From NCBI RefSeq assembly GCF_901827155.1, contig NZ_LR594659.1, positions 806,001-870,000 on the forward strand: a stretch of DNA of 64,000 bases, in the 5' to 3' direction. The notes beneath the pieces were generated by a model. It was not told the origin of the DNA. It ran no database searches and was given only the letters and a program-made list of their open reading frames with translations. Position 1 is the first letter of the stretch; every line of letters starts with the position of its first letter. Positions 47,473-56,467 of the stretch are shown here, piece by piece. The stretch comes from Variovorax sp. PBL-H6. Its GTDB lineage: Bacteria; Pseudomonadota; Gammaproteobacteria; Burkholderiales; Burkholderiaceae_C. Position numbers and translations under genes: made by a program.

Positions 47473-48209
47473 TTTCTTGTCTCCATCGGTGGTTGAAAGA
47501 AGAGGTTGGCGCGGCGCCAGCTGGCGCTGAAACGCTGGTGCGACTTGTCCATGTGGGCGTGCATCGCGCGGCGGGCACCTTCGGCGTCCCGCCCGGCAAT
47601 GGCGTCGCGGATCGCCTCGTGCTCGGCGATTGCCGAGCGCCAGGATTTCATGCTCTCGAAGTAGCCCCCCAGCCGCGTGAAGATCGGCCCGCGGCGCGAA
47701 TCCCAGAAGCCTTGCACCGTCTCCGACAACACCACGTTGCCGCAGCATTCGACGATGGCCATGTGGAAGGCGCGATCGCCCTCCAGCGGCATCACGTTGC
47801 GGTCGGCCAGGCCGCGCATGAGCTCGATGGCGCGCGTCATCGCCTCGATGTCCTTGCGCCTGGCCGTGGTCGCCGCAATGGCCGCGGTCTCGCCCTCGAC
47901 CACGCGGCGTGCACGAATCAGCTCGAGCGGGCCCCATTCGGTGCTGGCCTCCGGCGCGGGCGCCGGCGCAGGCCGCGGGCGGTCGAGCACGTACACGCCG
48001 GAGCCCGTGCGCACCTCGACCCAGCCCTCGACCTCGAGCGCGATGAGCGCCTCGCGCACCGAGGGCCGGCTCACGCCCAGCTGCTTGGCCAGGTCGCGCT
48101 CGGCTGGTAGGCGCGCACCCGCGGCAAACTCGCCCTTCGCGATCAGCGCACTGAGCTGGTCGGCGATCTGGCGGTAGAGGCGTCGGGGTTCGAGAGTCTG
48201 CAGCGGCAC
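47469..48209 (-). CDS. FadR-subfamily GntR regulator
   Basis: A 246-residue regulator. The winged HTH is RLYRQIADQLSALI and LPAERDLAKQLGVSRPSVRE; the C-terminal FCD ligand domain shows the metal-binding residues in DRAFHMAIVECCGN and AIAEHEAIRDAI. It is the first gene of the minus-strand operon and divergent from the two SDR genes, so it probably represses both arms until the sugar acid or an intermediate binds. A clear palindrome lies in the shared upstream region. Confidence 0.92.
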   Translation of the reverse strand: MPLQTLEPRRLYRQIADQLSALIAKGEFAAGARLPAERDLAKQLGVSRPSVREALIALEVEGWVEVRTGSGVYVLDRPRPAPAPAPEASTEWGPLELIRARRVVEGETAAIAATTARRKDIEAMTRAIELMRGLADRNVMPLEGDRAFHMAIVECCGNVVLSETVQGFWDSRRGPIFTRLGGYFESMKSWRSAIAEHEAIRDAIAGRDAEGARRAMHAHMDKSHQRFSASWRRANLFFQPPMETRK

Positions 48210-48225
48210 TTAGGGGTTGTCCTGG

Positions 48226-48248
48226 ATTGGCCAGGTGGTCAGGCCAAT
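48226..48248. promoter_or_regulatory. Probable GntR operator
   Basis: ATTGGCC and GGCCAAT are perfect 7-bp arms with a 9-nt centre in the 129-bp divergent region, 17 nt upstream of the gntR start. Size and symmetry fit a FadR-type dimer site controlling both operons. Confidence 0.5.
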
Positions 48249-48338
48249 TCAGAATACGAGGCGCCGCGCGATGCAGCCATCGGGCCAAACCCTGAACGCC
48301 GGCATCGTCGATCCGTTCCACAGCGACAAGGACATCCC

Positions 48339-49073
48339 ATGAGACTCAAGGGCAAGACCGCGCTCGTCACCGCGGCCGGTCAGGGCATCGGCCACGCGAG
48401 CGCGCTCGCATTGGCCGCCGAGGGCGCGCAGGTCTGGGCGACCGACATCAACGAGGCACTCCTGGCGCGCTTTGCGGGCGTCGACAACATCACCATCGCG
48501 AAGCTCGACGTGCTCGACAAGGCCGCGATCGACGGCTTCGCGAAGACGCTGCCCGCGCTCGACATCCTCTTCAACTGCGCCGGCGTGGTCCACAACGGCG
48601 CCGCGCTGCAGGCCACGGACGAGGACCTGGACTTCGCCTTCCGGCTCAACGTGCGCGCCCAGCTGTGGACCATCCAGGCCGTGCTCCCGGGCATGCTGGC
48701 CGCGGGGCGAGGCAGCATCATCAACATGGCGAGCGTGTGTTCCAGCATCAAGGGCCTGCCGAACCGCTGCGTCTACGGCACCACCAAGGCGGCGGTGCTG
48801 GGGCTGACGAAGAGCATCGCGGCCGACTACGTGGGCCAGGGCATCCGCTGCAACGCGGTGTGCCCGGGCACGGTGGACACCCCCTCGCTGGCCGACCGCA
48901 TCAACGCCAATGCCGACCCGGCGGAGGCGCGCAAGGCCTTCATCGCCCGCCAGCCCATGGGCCGGCTGGCGCAGGCCGAGGAGATCGCGCCGCTGGTGGT
49001 CTTCCTCGCCAGCGACGAGTCGCAGTTCGTCACCGGCCAGGCCTATGCGGCCGACGGCGGGATCACCATATGA
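48339..49073 (+). CDS. SDR oxidoreductase, 2-keto-3-deoxy-L-fuconate dehydrogenase-like
   Basis: A 244-residue classical SDR. It has TAAGQGIGHASALALA (cofactor), ATDIN with an Asp that favours NAD, NCAGVVHNG, INMASVCSSIKG (Ser) and YGTTKAAVLG (Tyr, Lys). RCNAVCPGTVDTPSL is also typical. It resembles DHRS6-like enzymes and bacterial 2-keto-3-deoxy-L-fuconate/rhamnonate 4-dehydrogenases, which fits the FAH-type hydrolase downstream. It overlaps the next gene by 4 nt. Confidence 0.85.
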   Translation: MRLKGKTALVTAAGQGIGHASALALAAEGAQVWATDINEALLARFAGVDNITIAKLDVLDKAAIDGFAKTLPALDILFNCAGVVHNGAALQATDEDLDFAFRLNVRAQLWTIQAVLPGMLAAGRGSIINMASVCSSIKGLPNRCVYGTTKAAVLGLTKSIAADYVGQGIRCNAVCPGTVDTPSLADRINANADPAEARKAFIARQPMGRLAQAEEIAPLVVFLASDESQFVTGQAYAADGGITI

Positions 49074-49816
49074 ACCAGCTCGACTTTCGCGACCGGCATG
49101 CGGTCGTGACCGGCGGCGCCACCGGGCTCGGGCGCGGTATTGCGCAGCGGCTCATCGAGTCGGGCGGCACCGTCACGCTGTGGGACCGCGATGCCGAAGC
49201 CGCGGAGAAGGCGGCCTGGGCCCTCGGCCCAGGGGCTTCCGCGCTGAAGGTCGACGTCGCACAACAGCCCTCGGTCGCCGCTGCAGTGGAGGCGACGCTT
49301 TCGCAGGCCGGGCGCATCGACGCGCTGGTCAACAGCGCGGGCATCACCGGCCCCAACGTCAAGCTGTGGGATTACCCGGTGGATGCCTGGCGCCAAGTCA
49401 TGGAAGTCAATCTCAACGGCCTCTTTCTCTGCTGCCGCGAGGTGGTGCCGCAGATGCGCAAGCAGGGCTCCGGGCGCATCGTCAACATCGCCTCGGTCGC
49501 GGGCAAGGAGGGAAATCCCAATGCCAGCGCCTACAGCGCGAGCAAGGCGGCGGTGATCGCGCTCACCAAGTCGCTGGGCAAGGAGCTGGCCGACACCGGC
49601 GTGCGCGTCAACTGCGTGACGCCGGCCGCGGTCAAGACGGCGATCTTCGATCAGATGACGCCGGAGCACATCGGCTTCATGCTTTCCAAGATCCCGATGG
49701 GCCGCTTCGGAACGGTGGAGGAGGTTGCCGCCATGGTGGCGTGGCTTTGCACCGATGATTGCTCTTTTTCCACGGGCGCGGTGTTCGACCTGTCGGGCGG
49801 CCGCTCCACCTATTAG
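49070..49816 (+). CDS. SDR oxidoreductase
   Basis: A 248-residue classical SDR. It has TGGATGLGRGIAQRL, DRDAE after the second strand (NAD-type acidic residue), NSAGITGPN, IVNIASVAGKEGNPN and YSASKAAVIALTK. It may be the aldose 1-dehydrogenase or a second C4 dehydrogenase of the pathway; the sequence alone does not decide. It is coupled to the preceding SDR through ATGA and is followed 23 nt later by the hydrolase gene. Confidence 0.85.
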   Translation: MNQLDFRDRHAVVTGGATGLGRGIAQRLIESGGTVTLWDRDAEAAEKAAWALGPGASALKVDVAQQPSVAAAVEATLSQAGRIDALVNSAGITGPNVKLWDYPVDAWRQVMEVNLNGLFLCCREVVPQMRKQGSGRIVNIASVAGKEGNPNASAYSASKAAVIALTKSLGKELADTGVRVNCVTPAAVKTAIFDQMTPEHIGFMLSKIPMGRFGTVEEVAAMVAWLCTDDCSFSTGAVFDLSGGRSTY

Positions 49817-49839
49817 TTTTTCCCAGAAGAAAGGACCTC

Positions 49840-50688
49840 ATGAAACTCGTTCGCTATGGCAATCCGGGAAAGGAGAAGCCCGGGCTCGTCGACGACAACG
49901 GCCAGCTGCGCGACCTCAGCGCGGTGGTCAAGGACATCGGCCCCGAGCAGCTCGGCGATGCCGCCCTGGCCAAGCTGCGCAAGGTCAAGCTCGACAAGCT
50001 GCCGCTGGTCAGGGGCAAGCCGCGCTACGGCTGCCCGGTGGCCAACGTCGGCAAGTTCATCGCCATCGGCCTCAACTACGCCGACCATGCGGCCGAATCG
50101 GGCCTGCCGATTCCGGCCGAGCCCGTCGTCTTCATGAAGGCCAACAGCTGCGTCCAGGGCCCGAACGATCCGGTGATGCTGCCCAAGAATTCGGTCAAGA
50201 GCGACTGGGAAGTGGAGCTGGGCGTGGTGATCGGCGCGAACGCGCGCTATGTCTCGCAGAAGAGCGCGCTCGACTGCGTGGCCGGCTACTGCGTGATCAA
50301 CGATGTGAGCGAGCGCGAGTACCAGATCGAGCGCGGCGGCACCTGGGACAAGGGCAAGGGCTGCGACACCTTCGGCCCCATCGGCCCCTGGCTGGTGACG
50401 CGCGACGAAGTGCCCAACCCGCAGAAGCTCGCGATGTGGCTGGACCTCAACGGCAAGCGCATGCAGACCGGCAATACCAAGACCATGATCTTCAACATCG
50501 CCAAGATCGTGAGCTATGTGAGCCAGTTCATGACGCTGGTGCCCGGCGACGTGATCACCACCGGCACCCCGCCCGGCGTGGGGCTGGGCATGAAGCCGCC
50601 GCTCTATCTGAAAAAGGGCGACGTGATGACGCTGGGAATCGACGGGCTGGGCGAGCAGCGACAGGAAGTGATCGGGTTCAAGGCCTGA
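49840..50688 (+). CDS. Fumarylacetoacetate hydrolase-family protein, diketo-acid hydrolase
   Basis: A 282-residue enzyme. The FAH fold is clear from FIAIGLNYADHAAESG, the metal ligands in SDWEVELGVVIG (Glu) and NDVSEREYQ (Asp), and TGTPPGVGLGMKPPLYLKKG. Relatives hydrolyse 2,4-diketo-3-deoxy-fuconate or -rhamnonate to pyruvate plus lactate, or act on ureidoglycolate or acylpyruvates. The cluster context favours the diketo-deoxy acid. It is the last gene of the plus-strand arm, followed by a strong hairpin. Confidence 0.88.
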   Translation: MKLVRYGNPGKEKPGLVDDNGQLRDLSAVVKDIGPEQLGDAALAKLRKVKLDKLPLVRGKPRYGCPVANVGKFIAIGLNYADHAAESGLPIPAEPVVFMKANSCVQGPNDPVMLPKNSVKSDWEVELGVVIGANARYVSQKSALDCVAGYCVINDVSEREYQIERGGTWDKGKGCDTFGPIGPWLVTRDEVPNPQKLAMWLDLNGKRMQTGNTKTMIFNIAKIVSYVSQFMTLVPGDVITTGTPPGVGLGMKPPLYLKKGDVMTLGIDGLGEQRQEVIGFKA

Positions 50689-50693
50689 CGCTT

Positions 50694-50720
50694 GTTCCCT
50701 CCCTTCTCGAGGGAGGGAAC
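50694..50720. terminator. Bidirectional hairpin between converging genes
   Basis: GTTCCCTCCCT and AGGGAGGGAAC are a perfect 11-bp stem with a 5-nt loop, placed exactly between the stops of the FAH-type hydrolase and mmsA. There is no long T-run, but position and strength support a shared terminator. Confidence 0.65.
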
Positions 50721-50725
50721 AATGC

Positions 50726-52264
50726 CTACTTGGCCGTCGGCATCACGAACTCGGCCCCCTTGGGCGTGCTCTCCGGCCAGCGCTGCATGATCGACTTCTG
50801 GCGCGTGTAGAAGCGCACGCCTTCCTCGCCGTAGGCGTGCATGTCGCCGAACAGCGAGCGCTTCCAGCCGCCGAAGCCGTGCCAGGCCATGGGCACGGGG
50901 ATCGGCACGTTGATGCCCACCATGCCCACTTCGATGCGCCGCGAGAACTCGCGCGCCACGTTGCCATCGCGGGTGAAGCAGGCCACGCCGTTGCCGAACT
51001 CGTGTGCGTTGACGAGCTCCACCGCCTCTTTCAGGTCGCGCACGCGCACGCACGAAAGCACCGGGCCGAAGATCTCTTCCTTGTAGATGCGCATCTCGGG
51101 CGTGACATGGTCGAAAAGCGTGCCGCCCATCCAGAAGCCGCCGGACGTGTCGGCTCCGTTGCCTTCACCCGCTTGCCTGCCGTCGAACTTGCGCCCGTCG
51201 AAGACCAGCTTGGCGCCTTCCTGTTCGCCGAGCGCGATGTAGCCGGCGATGCGCTCGTGCGCAGCGCGGGTGACGATCGGGCCCATTTCGGCCGCGAGGT
51301 TCATGCCGTCGAGCACCTTCAGGGTGCGGGCTCGCTCGGCCAGCATCGGCACCAGCTTGTCTGCCACGTCGCCCACCAGCACGGCGACGCTGATCGCCAT
51401 GCAGCGCTCCCCGGCCGAGCCGTAGCCGGCGCCGATCAGTGCGTCCACCGCCTGCTCGAGGTCGGCATCCGGCATGACCACCATGTGGTTCTTGGCGCCG
51501 CCCAGCGCCTGTACGCGCTTGCCGTGGCGCGCGCCGGTCTCGTAGATGTAGTTGGCGATCGGGGTGGAGCCGACGAAGCTCACGGCCTTCACCTCGGGGT
51601 GCTCCAGCAGCGCGTCGACCGCTTCCTTGTCGCCCTGGACCACGTTGAACACGCCATCGGGCAGGCCTGCCTCCTTCAGCAGCTCGGCCATGCGCAGCGA
51701 GGCGCTGGGATCGATCGGGCTGGGCTTGAGGATGAAGCAGTTGCCCGCTGCGATGGCGACCGGGAACATCCACATCGGCACCATCACCGGAAAGTTGAAG
51801 GGCGTGATGCCGGCCACCACGCCCAGCGGCTGGCGCATCGTCCAGTTGTCGATGCCGGTGGAGACCTGGTCGGTGTAGTCGCCCTTCAGCAGCTGCGGGA
51901 TGCCGCAGGCGAACTCGACGATGTCGATGCCGCGCGAAACCTCGCCCTGCGCATCGGTGAAGACCTTGCCGTGCTCGGCGGTGATCAGGCGGGCCAGCTC
52001 GTCGCGGTGCTTGTTGAGCAGCTCCAGGAACTTGAACATCACCCGTGCGCGCCGGATCGGCGGCGTGTCGGCCCAGGCCGGGAAGGCGGCGCGGGCGGCC
52101 GCAACGGCTGCATCCACGTCGGCACGGCCGGCCAGCGACACGCGGCCGGTGACGGCGCCGATGGCGGGGTTGAAGACGTCCTGCGCACGCTCGGACGTGC
52201 CGCCGGCGCGCTGGCCGCCGATGTAGTGCGCGATGGGCGTGGGGGTCGAGGGCTGCTTGGTCAT
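50726..52264 (-). CDS. mmsA: CoA-acylating methylmalonate-semialdehyde dehydrogenase
   Basis: Oxidises (methyl)malonate semialdehyde to propionyl- or acetyl-CoA in valine, beta-alanine or inositol breakdown. The 512-residue aldehyde dehydrogenase has [30 protein letters not shown] and the nucleophile Cys288 in [11 protein letters not shown], a motif specific to MmsA. The start is [10 protein letters not shown]. No mmsB or valine genes adjoin. A LysR gene is divergent, with a palindrome between, and is likely its regulator. Confidence 0.94.
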   Translation of the reverse strand: MTKQPSTPTPIAHYIGGQRAGGTSERAQDVFNPAIGAVTGRVSLAGRADVDAAVAAARAAFPAWADTPPIRRARVMFKFLELLNKHRDELARLITAEHGKVFTDAQGEVSRGIDIVEFACGIPQLLKGDYTDQVSTGIDNWTMRQPLGVVAGITPFNFPVMVPMWMFPVAIAAGNCFILKPSPIDPSASLRMAELLKEAGLPDGVFNVVQGDKEAVDALLEHPEVKAVSFVGSTPIANYIYETGARHGKRVQALGGAKNHMVVMPDADLEQAVDALIGAGYGSAGERCMAISVAVLVGDVADKLVPMLAERARTLKVLDGMNLAAEMGPIVTRAAHERIAGYIALGEQEGAKLVFDGRKFDGRQAGEGNGADTSGGFWMGGTLFDHVTPEMRIYKEEIFGPVLSCVRVRDLKEAVELVNAHEFGNGVACFTRDGNVAREFSRRIEVGMVGINVPIPVPMAWHGFGGWKRSLFGDMHAYGEEGVRFYTRQKSIMQRWPESTPKGAEFVMPTAK

Positions 52265-52353
52265 GGCGGATCTCCTGCGGTTGCTGCTGCGTACTGGAAG
52301 TCTGGCGAGTCTAGGAAGCACGATGCATCCTGCCAAGGCGACAGGACTGAATT

Positions 52354-52377
52354 GATTGTTCGCAATGGTGAACAATC
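52354..52377. promoter_or_regulatory. LysR operator between mmsA and the LysR gene
   Basis: GATTGTTC and GAACAATC form a perfect inverted repeat with 8-bp arms and an 8-nt centre, containing the T-N11-A pattern of LysR boxes. The centre is about 100 bp from the mmsA start, a usual distance for activation. An ATG within the loop (52365) is therefore an unlikely start for the regulator. Confidence 0.6.
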
Positions 52378-52382
52378 CAGCC

Positions 52383-53321
52383 ATGGATGCCAAAAATATC
52401 GAGCTGCTCTGGACCCACATCCACTGGCTCACCGTGCTGGAGCAGCAGGGCAGCTTCACGGCCGCTGCCGCTCGCCTGGGCGTGAGCAAGGCAGCGATGA
52501 GCCAGCGCATCGCCGAACTGGAGCGCGCCGCCGGCGTGCCGCTGGTGCGCCGCACCACCCGGAGCGTGCGCCTGACCGAGGCCGGCCAGCGGCTGGTGGA
52601 CGACACGCGCGCGCCCTTCGATCAGATTGCCCACAGCTTCGCCGGCGTGCGCGACCTCGCGGGCGTGCCGCGCGGTCTCTTGCGGGTGACTGCACCGGTT
52701 GCCTTCGCGCGCCAGCAACTGGTGCCGCGGACCGCTGATTTCCTGCGCGCCAATCCCGAGGTGCGCCTGGCGCTCGACCTGTCGGACCGGCTCAGCGCGC
52801 TGGCGGTGGAAGGCTTCGACCTCGCGATCCGGCATGCCGCCTCGGTCCCCGACACCCACGTCGCCTGGCGGCTGTGCGCCACGCGATCGGTGCTGGTCGC
52901 GAGCCGGGCCTACCTGCGCCGCCGTCCCGCGCCGCAAACGCCGCAGGCGCTGTCGCAACACGACTGCCTGCATTACCCGCGCGCGCAGGACCAGCCGGCG
53001 TGGACGCTGGAGTCGTCGAACGGCCGCCGCCCGCTTGAACGCGTCACGATCCCGGTGGCCGGCCCCTTCGCCGCGAACAACAGCGAGGCCCTGCGCGATG
53101 CAGCGCTGGCCGGCTTGGGCATCGCGCTGGTCCCTGACTTCAGCGCACAAGGCGCACTGCAGGCCGGCAAGCTGGTGCAGGTGTTGCCGCAATGGACGCC
53201 CGTGGGCGCCTTTGCGGAGCAGCTCTTTGCCGTGCGCCCCTACGCCAGCCATGTGCCGACGGCGGTGACGGTGTTCGTGGCCTGGCTGAGGGAGTCGTTG
53301 AAGGACGGGTTCGCGGCCTGA
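52383..53321 (+). CDS. LysR-family regulator divergent from mmsA
   Basis: A 312-residue LTTR. The HTH includes [20 protein letters not shown] and [17 protein letters not shown]. The effector domain is of the CrgA/DsdC-like group that often regulates a neighbouring divergent dehydrogenase. I chose the ATG at 52383 (MDAKNIELL), not the one at 52365, because the latter lies in the operator palindrome. Neither has a clear ribosome site. Confidence 0.86.
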   Translation: MDAKNIELLWTHIHWLTVLEQQGSFTAAAARLGVSKAAMSQRIAELERAAGVPLVRRTTRSVRLTEAGQRLVDDTRAPFDQIAHSFAGVRDLAGVPRGLLRVTAPVAFARQQLVPRTADFLRANPEVRLALDLSDRLSALAVEGFDLAIRHAASVPDTHVAWRLCATRSVLVASRAYLRRRPAPQTPQALSQHDCLHYPRAQDQPAWTLESSNGRRPLERVTIPVAGPFAANNSEALRDAALAGLGIALVPDFSAQGALQAGKLVQVLPQWTPVGAFAEQLFAVRPYASHVPTAVTVFVAWLRESLKDGFAA

Positions 53322-53428
53322 GCGGTGATGGCGGACAAAGAACCTGATGAGTCGCCTGACCCAGGTCCATAACCTTCTGCCGCTGTCGGGCTTTCATCGA
53401 GCCGGCGGCGAAAGGCCTGCAAAATAGC

Positions 53429-53440
53429 ACGATCGTTCGT
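53429..53440. promoter_or_regulatory. Probable TetR operator/promoter of the beta-oxidation operon
   Basis: ACGATCGTTCGT, with the perfect palindrome ACGATCGT, lies in an AT-richer patch 24 nt before the TetR gene. Such short palindromes are usual for autoregulated TetR repressors. Inference from sequence and place. Confidence 0.35.
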
Positions 53441-53463
53441 TTTATTGCCAGGCCCGATCGCTC

Positions 53464-54150
53464 ATGCCAACCCCCGGCTCCTCCAAACTTTCCCGCGCGC
53501 CCCAGAAAGGCCAGCAGACCAAGGCCGTCATCGTCGACGCGGCACTGAACCTGGCCGCGCAGATCGGCCTGGAGGGCTTGTCGATCGGCGCTCTGGCCGA
53601 GGTCACCGGCATGAGCAAGTCGGGCGTGTTCGCCCATTTCGGCTCGCGCGAGGAACTGCAGATCTCGGTGGTGCGCGAATACCACGCGCGCTTCGAGCAG
53701 GAGGTGTTCTATCCGGCGGTGCAGGCGCCGCGCGGGCTGCCGCGGCTGCGTGCGCTGTTCGCCAACTGGATGAAGCGCACCTCGGCCGAGATCGACTCCG
53801 GCTGCATCTACATCAGCGGCGCCGTCGAGTTTGACGACCGGCCCGGGCCGGTGCGCGACGCGCTGGCCGAATCGGTGAACACCTGGCTGGCCGCCATGCT
53901 GCGCGCCGTGCTGCAGGCGCAGGAGGAAGGCCAACTGCACGCCGATGCGGACGCCAAGCAGATCTCCTTCGAGATCCACGCGCTGATCCTCGCGCTGCAC
54001 TACGAAGCACGCTTCCTTCGCTCTCCCGACTCGCTGGCACGTGCCAACGCCGGCTTCGACAACATCCTCGCGCGCTGCGCAACGCCCGATGCGCTGGCCG
54101 CCTCCGCAGCGGCCACCGCCTCGTCGCGCAGGTTCAAGCCGGTGCGCTGA
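53464..54150 (+). CDS. TetR-family regulator of fatty-acid degradation operon
   Basis: A 228-residue TetR protein. The HTH is IGALAEVTGMSKSGVFAHFG at about residues 40-60; the C-terminal domain matches the TetR_C_13-like type (GCIYISGAVEFDDRPGPVR). It is the first gene in a same-strand series of acyl-CoA enzymes, so it probably represses them and responds to acyl-CoA. The gap to the dehydrogenase is 60 nt. Confidence 0.85.
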   Translation: MPTPGSSKLSRAPQKGQQTKAVIVDAALNLAAQIGLEGLSIGALAEVTGMSKSGVFAHFGSREELQISVVREYHARFEQEVFYPAVQAPRGLPRLRALFANWMKRTSAEIDSGCIYISGAVEFDDRPGPVRDALAESVNTWLAAMLRAVLQAQEEGQLHADADAKQISFEIHALILALHYEARFLRSPDSLARANAGFDNILARCATPDALAASAAATASSRRFKPVR

Positions 54151-54210
54151 GCGCACGCGACTCGACAACTTTTTCAAACTCTTTTCCTCTTTCTTCCGGA
54201 GACTTTTTCC

Positions 54211-56007
54211 ATGCCCGCCTACACCCCGCCCCTTCGCGACATGCAGTTCGTGATGCACGAAGTGCTCAAGGTCACCGATGAACTCAAGGCACTGCCCAAG
54301 CATGCAGAGGTCGACGCCGACACCATCAACGCAGTACTCGAAGAGGGCGGCAAGTTCGCCGCCGAGGTGACCTTCCCGCTCAACATCTCGGGCGACGAGG
54401 AAGGCTGCGTGCTCGACAAGACCACGCACGAGGTGAAGACGCCCAAGGGCTTCAAGGAGGCCTACGCCAAGTACGTCGAGGGCGGCTGGGCGGCGCTGTC
54501 CTGCGACCCGCAGTACGGCGGACAGGGCCTGCCCTTCGTGGTCAACCAGTGCTTCTACGAGATGCTCAACTCGGCCAACCAGGCCTGGACCATGTATCCC
54601 GGCCTCTCGCATGGCGCCTACGAGGCGCTCGTTGCGCATGGCACGGACGAGCAGAAGAAGACCTACCTGCCCAAGCTCACCAGCGGCGAATGGACCGGCA
54701 CCATGTGCCTGACCGAGCCACACTGCGGCACCGACCTGGGCCTGCTGCGCACCAAGGCCGAGCCGCAGCCGGATGGCACCTACCGGCTGACCGGCAACAA
54801 GATCTTCATCTCGGCCGGCGAGCACGACATGGCCGAGAACATCATCCACCTGGTGCTGGCCCGCCTGCCGGACGCGCCCAAGGGCAGCAAGGGCATCAGC
54901 CTGTTCGTGGTGCCCAAGTTCAACGTCAAGCCCGATGGCTCGCTCGGCACACGCAACGGCATCTACTGCGGCGGCCTGGAGCACAAGATGGGCATCCACG
55001 GCAACGCCACCGCACAGATCGTGCTCGAAGGCGCCAGCGGCACGCTGGTGGGTGATCCCAACAAGGGGCTGGCCGCGATGTTCGTGATGATGAACGCGGC
55101 GCGCCTGGGCGTGGGCAACCAGTCGCTGGGCCTGACCGAGGTGGCCTTCCAGAACGCGCTGGCCTATGCCAAGGACCGCATCCAGATGCGCTCGCTCTCG
55201 GGCGTGAAGGCCAAGGACAAGGACGCCGACCCGATCATCGTGCACCCCGACGTGCGCAAGATGCTGATGACGGCCAAAGCCTATGCCGAAGGCGGCCGCG
55301 CGCTGGCCATCTTCTGCACGCTGCTGCTCGACAAGGAGCATCACCACCCCGACGAGAAGGTGCGCAAGGAGGCGGGCGAGCTGGTCGCGTTGCTCACGCC
55401 CATCGTGAAAGCCTTCATCACCGACAACGGCCACATCTCGACCAACGCCTGCATGCAGGTCTTCGGAGGGCATGGCTACATCAAGGAATGGGGCATGGAG
55501 CAGTTCGTGCGCGACAACCGCATCAACATGATCTACGAGGGCACCAACACCATCCAGTCGCTCGACCTGCTGGGGCGCAAGGTGCTGGGCAACAACGGCG
55601 CCACGCTCAGGAAGTTCGGCAAGCTGGTGGCGAAGCTGGTGGAGGAAGAGGGCGTGAACGAAAAGATGAGCGAGTTCATCACACCCATCGCCGTGCTCGG
55701 CGAGCAGCTCACCAAGTTCACGACCGAGCTGGGCTTCCGCGGTTTCCAGAACCCCGATGAGGTGGGCGCCGCGGCGGTCGACTACCTGCGCGTCGCGGGC
55801 CATTTCGTGTTCGGCTACATGTTCGCGCTGCAGGCACGCGTGGCGCTCGCCGCCATCGCAGCGGGCAATGCCGACCCGTTCTACCAGGCCAAGCTGCAGA
55901 CCGCGCGTTTCTATTTCGCGAAGCTCTTTCCCGAGACCGCAACGCTGATGCGCACCGCACGCGCGGGCGCGGCGCCGCTCATGAACACCGACGCCGCCCT
56001 GGCTTGA
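54211..56007 (+). CDS. Acyl-CoA dehydrogenase (FadE/DmdC-type, about 600 residues)
   Basis: Catalyses the first, FAD-dependent step of fatty-acyl-CoA beta-oxidation. The 598-residue size, with an extra C-terminal domain, places it with the long acyl-CoA dehydrogenases that include DmdC. Motifs: MCLTEPHCGTDLGLLRTKAE, KIFISAGEHDM, GGHGYIKEWGMEQFVRD and IYEGTN holding the catalytic Glu. The chain length is unknown. It is followed within 5 nt by a small secreted-protein gene. Confidence 0.92.
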   Translation: MPAYTPPLRDMQFVMHEVLKVTDELKALPKHAEVDADTINAVLEEGGKFAAEVTFPLNISGDEEGCVLDKTTHEVKTPKGFKEAYAKYVEGGWAALSCDPQYGGQGLPFVVNQCFYEMLNSANQAWTMYPGLSHGAYEALVAHGTDEQKKTYLPKLTSGEWTGTMCLTEPHCGTDLGLLRTKAEPQPDGTYRLTGNKIFISAGEHDMAENIIHLVLARLPDAPKGSKGISLFVVPKFNVKPDGSLGTRNGIYCGGLEHKMGIHGNATAQIVLEGASGTLVGDPNKGLAAMFVMMNAARLGVGNQSLGLTEVAFQNALAYAKDRIQMRSLSGVKAKDKDADPIIVHPDVRKMLMTAKAYAEGGRALAIFCTLLLDKEHHHPDEKVRKEAGELVALLTPIVKAFITDNGHISTNACMQVFGGHGYIKEWGMEQFVRDNRINMIYEGTNTIQSLDLLGRKVLGNNGATLRKFGKLVAKLVEEEGVNEKMSEFITPIAVLGEQLTKFTTELGFRGFQNPDEVGAAAVDYLRVAGHFVFGYMFALQARVALAAIAAGNADPFYQAKLQTARFYFAKLFPETATLMRTARAGAAPLMNTDAALA

Positions 56008-56012
56008 TCACC

Positions 56013-56444
56013 ATGAAGCGACTGTTGGCAGTGATGGCCTTCGCATGGGCCGGCACGGTTTTCGCGCAGACGACACCCGTGGGCGTGTGGCAGAGCATCG
56101 ACGACAAGACCGGGGAGGCCAAGTCGCAGATCCGCATCGGCGAAGCGGATGGCGCGCTCAGCGGGCGAATCGAGAAGCTGCTGCGCAAGGAAGCGAAGCA
56201 GGACGCGGTGTGCGACGAATGCACCGACGACCGCAAGGGCAAGCCGCTCGTGGGCCTCGAGATCATCCGCGGCGCGAAGAAGGCCGATGGCAAGGAGGTC
56301 TGGGAAGACGGAAAGATCCTCGACCCCGAGAACGGCAAGAGCTACACGCTGCGGCTCACACCCATCGACGGTGGCAAGAAGCTCGAAGTGCGCGGCTCGG
56401 TGCTGGGCATCGGCCGCACGCAGACCTGGGTCCGCGTCCAGTAA
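56013..56444 (+). CDS. DUF2147 secreted protein
   Basis: A 143-residue protein. The signal peptide MKRLLAVMAFAWAGTVFAQ is followed by TTPVGVWQSIDDKTGEAKS, the usual start of DUF2147 domains (a lipocalin-like barrel). A CDEC pair could form a disulfide. The ATG at 56013 is preferred over a TTG three codons earlier. It lies between two beta-oxidation genes in the same operon, although it should be periplasmic; its role there is unknown. Confidence 0.85.
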   Translation: MKRLLAVMAFAWAGTVFAQTTPVGVWQSIDDKTGEAKSQIRIGEADGALSGRIEKLLRKEAKQDAVCDECTDDRKGKPLVGLEIIRGAKKADGKEVWEDGKILDPENGKSYTLRLTPIDGGKKLEVRGSVLGIGRTQTWVRVQ

Positions 56445-56467
56445 GACACCTATTTGTTGGAAATTCC

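Noticed and set aside
53140-55803. Minus-strand frame of 887 codons
   Set aside because: It lies opposite the LysR, TetR and acyl-CoA dehydrogenase genes, all with clear motifs; the composition is typical of an antisense shadow.
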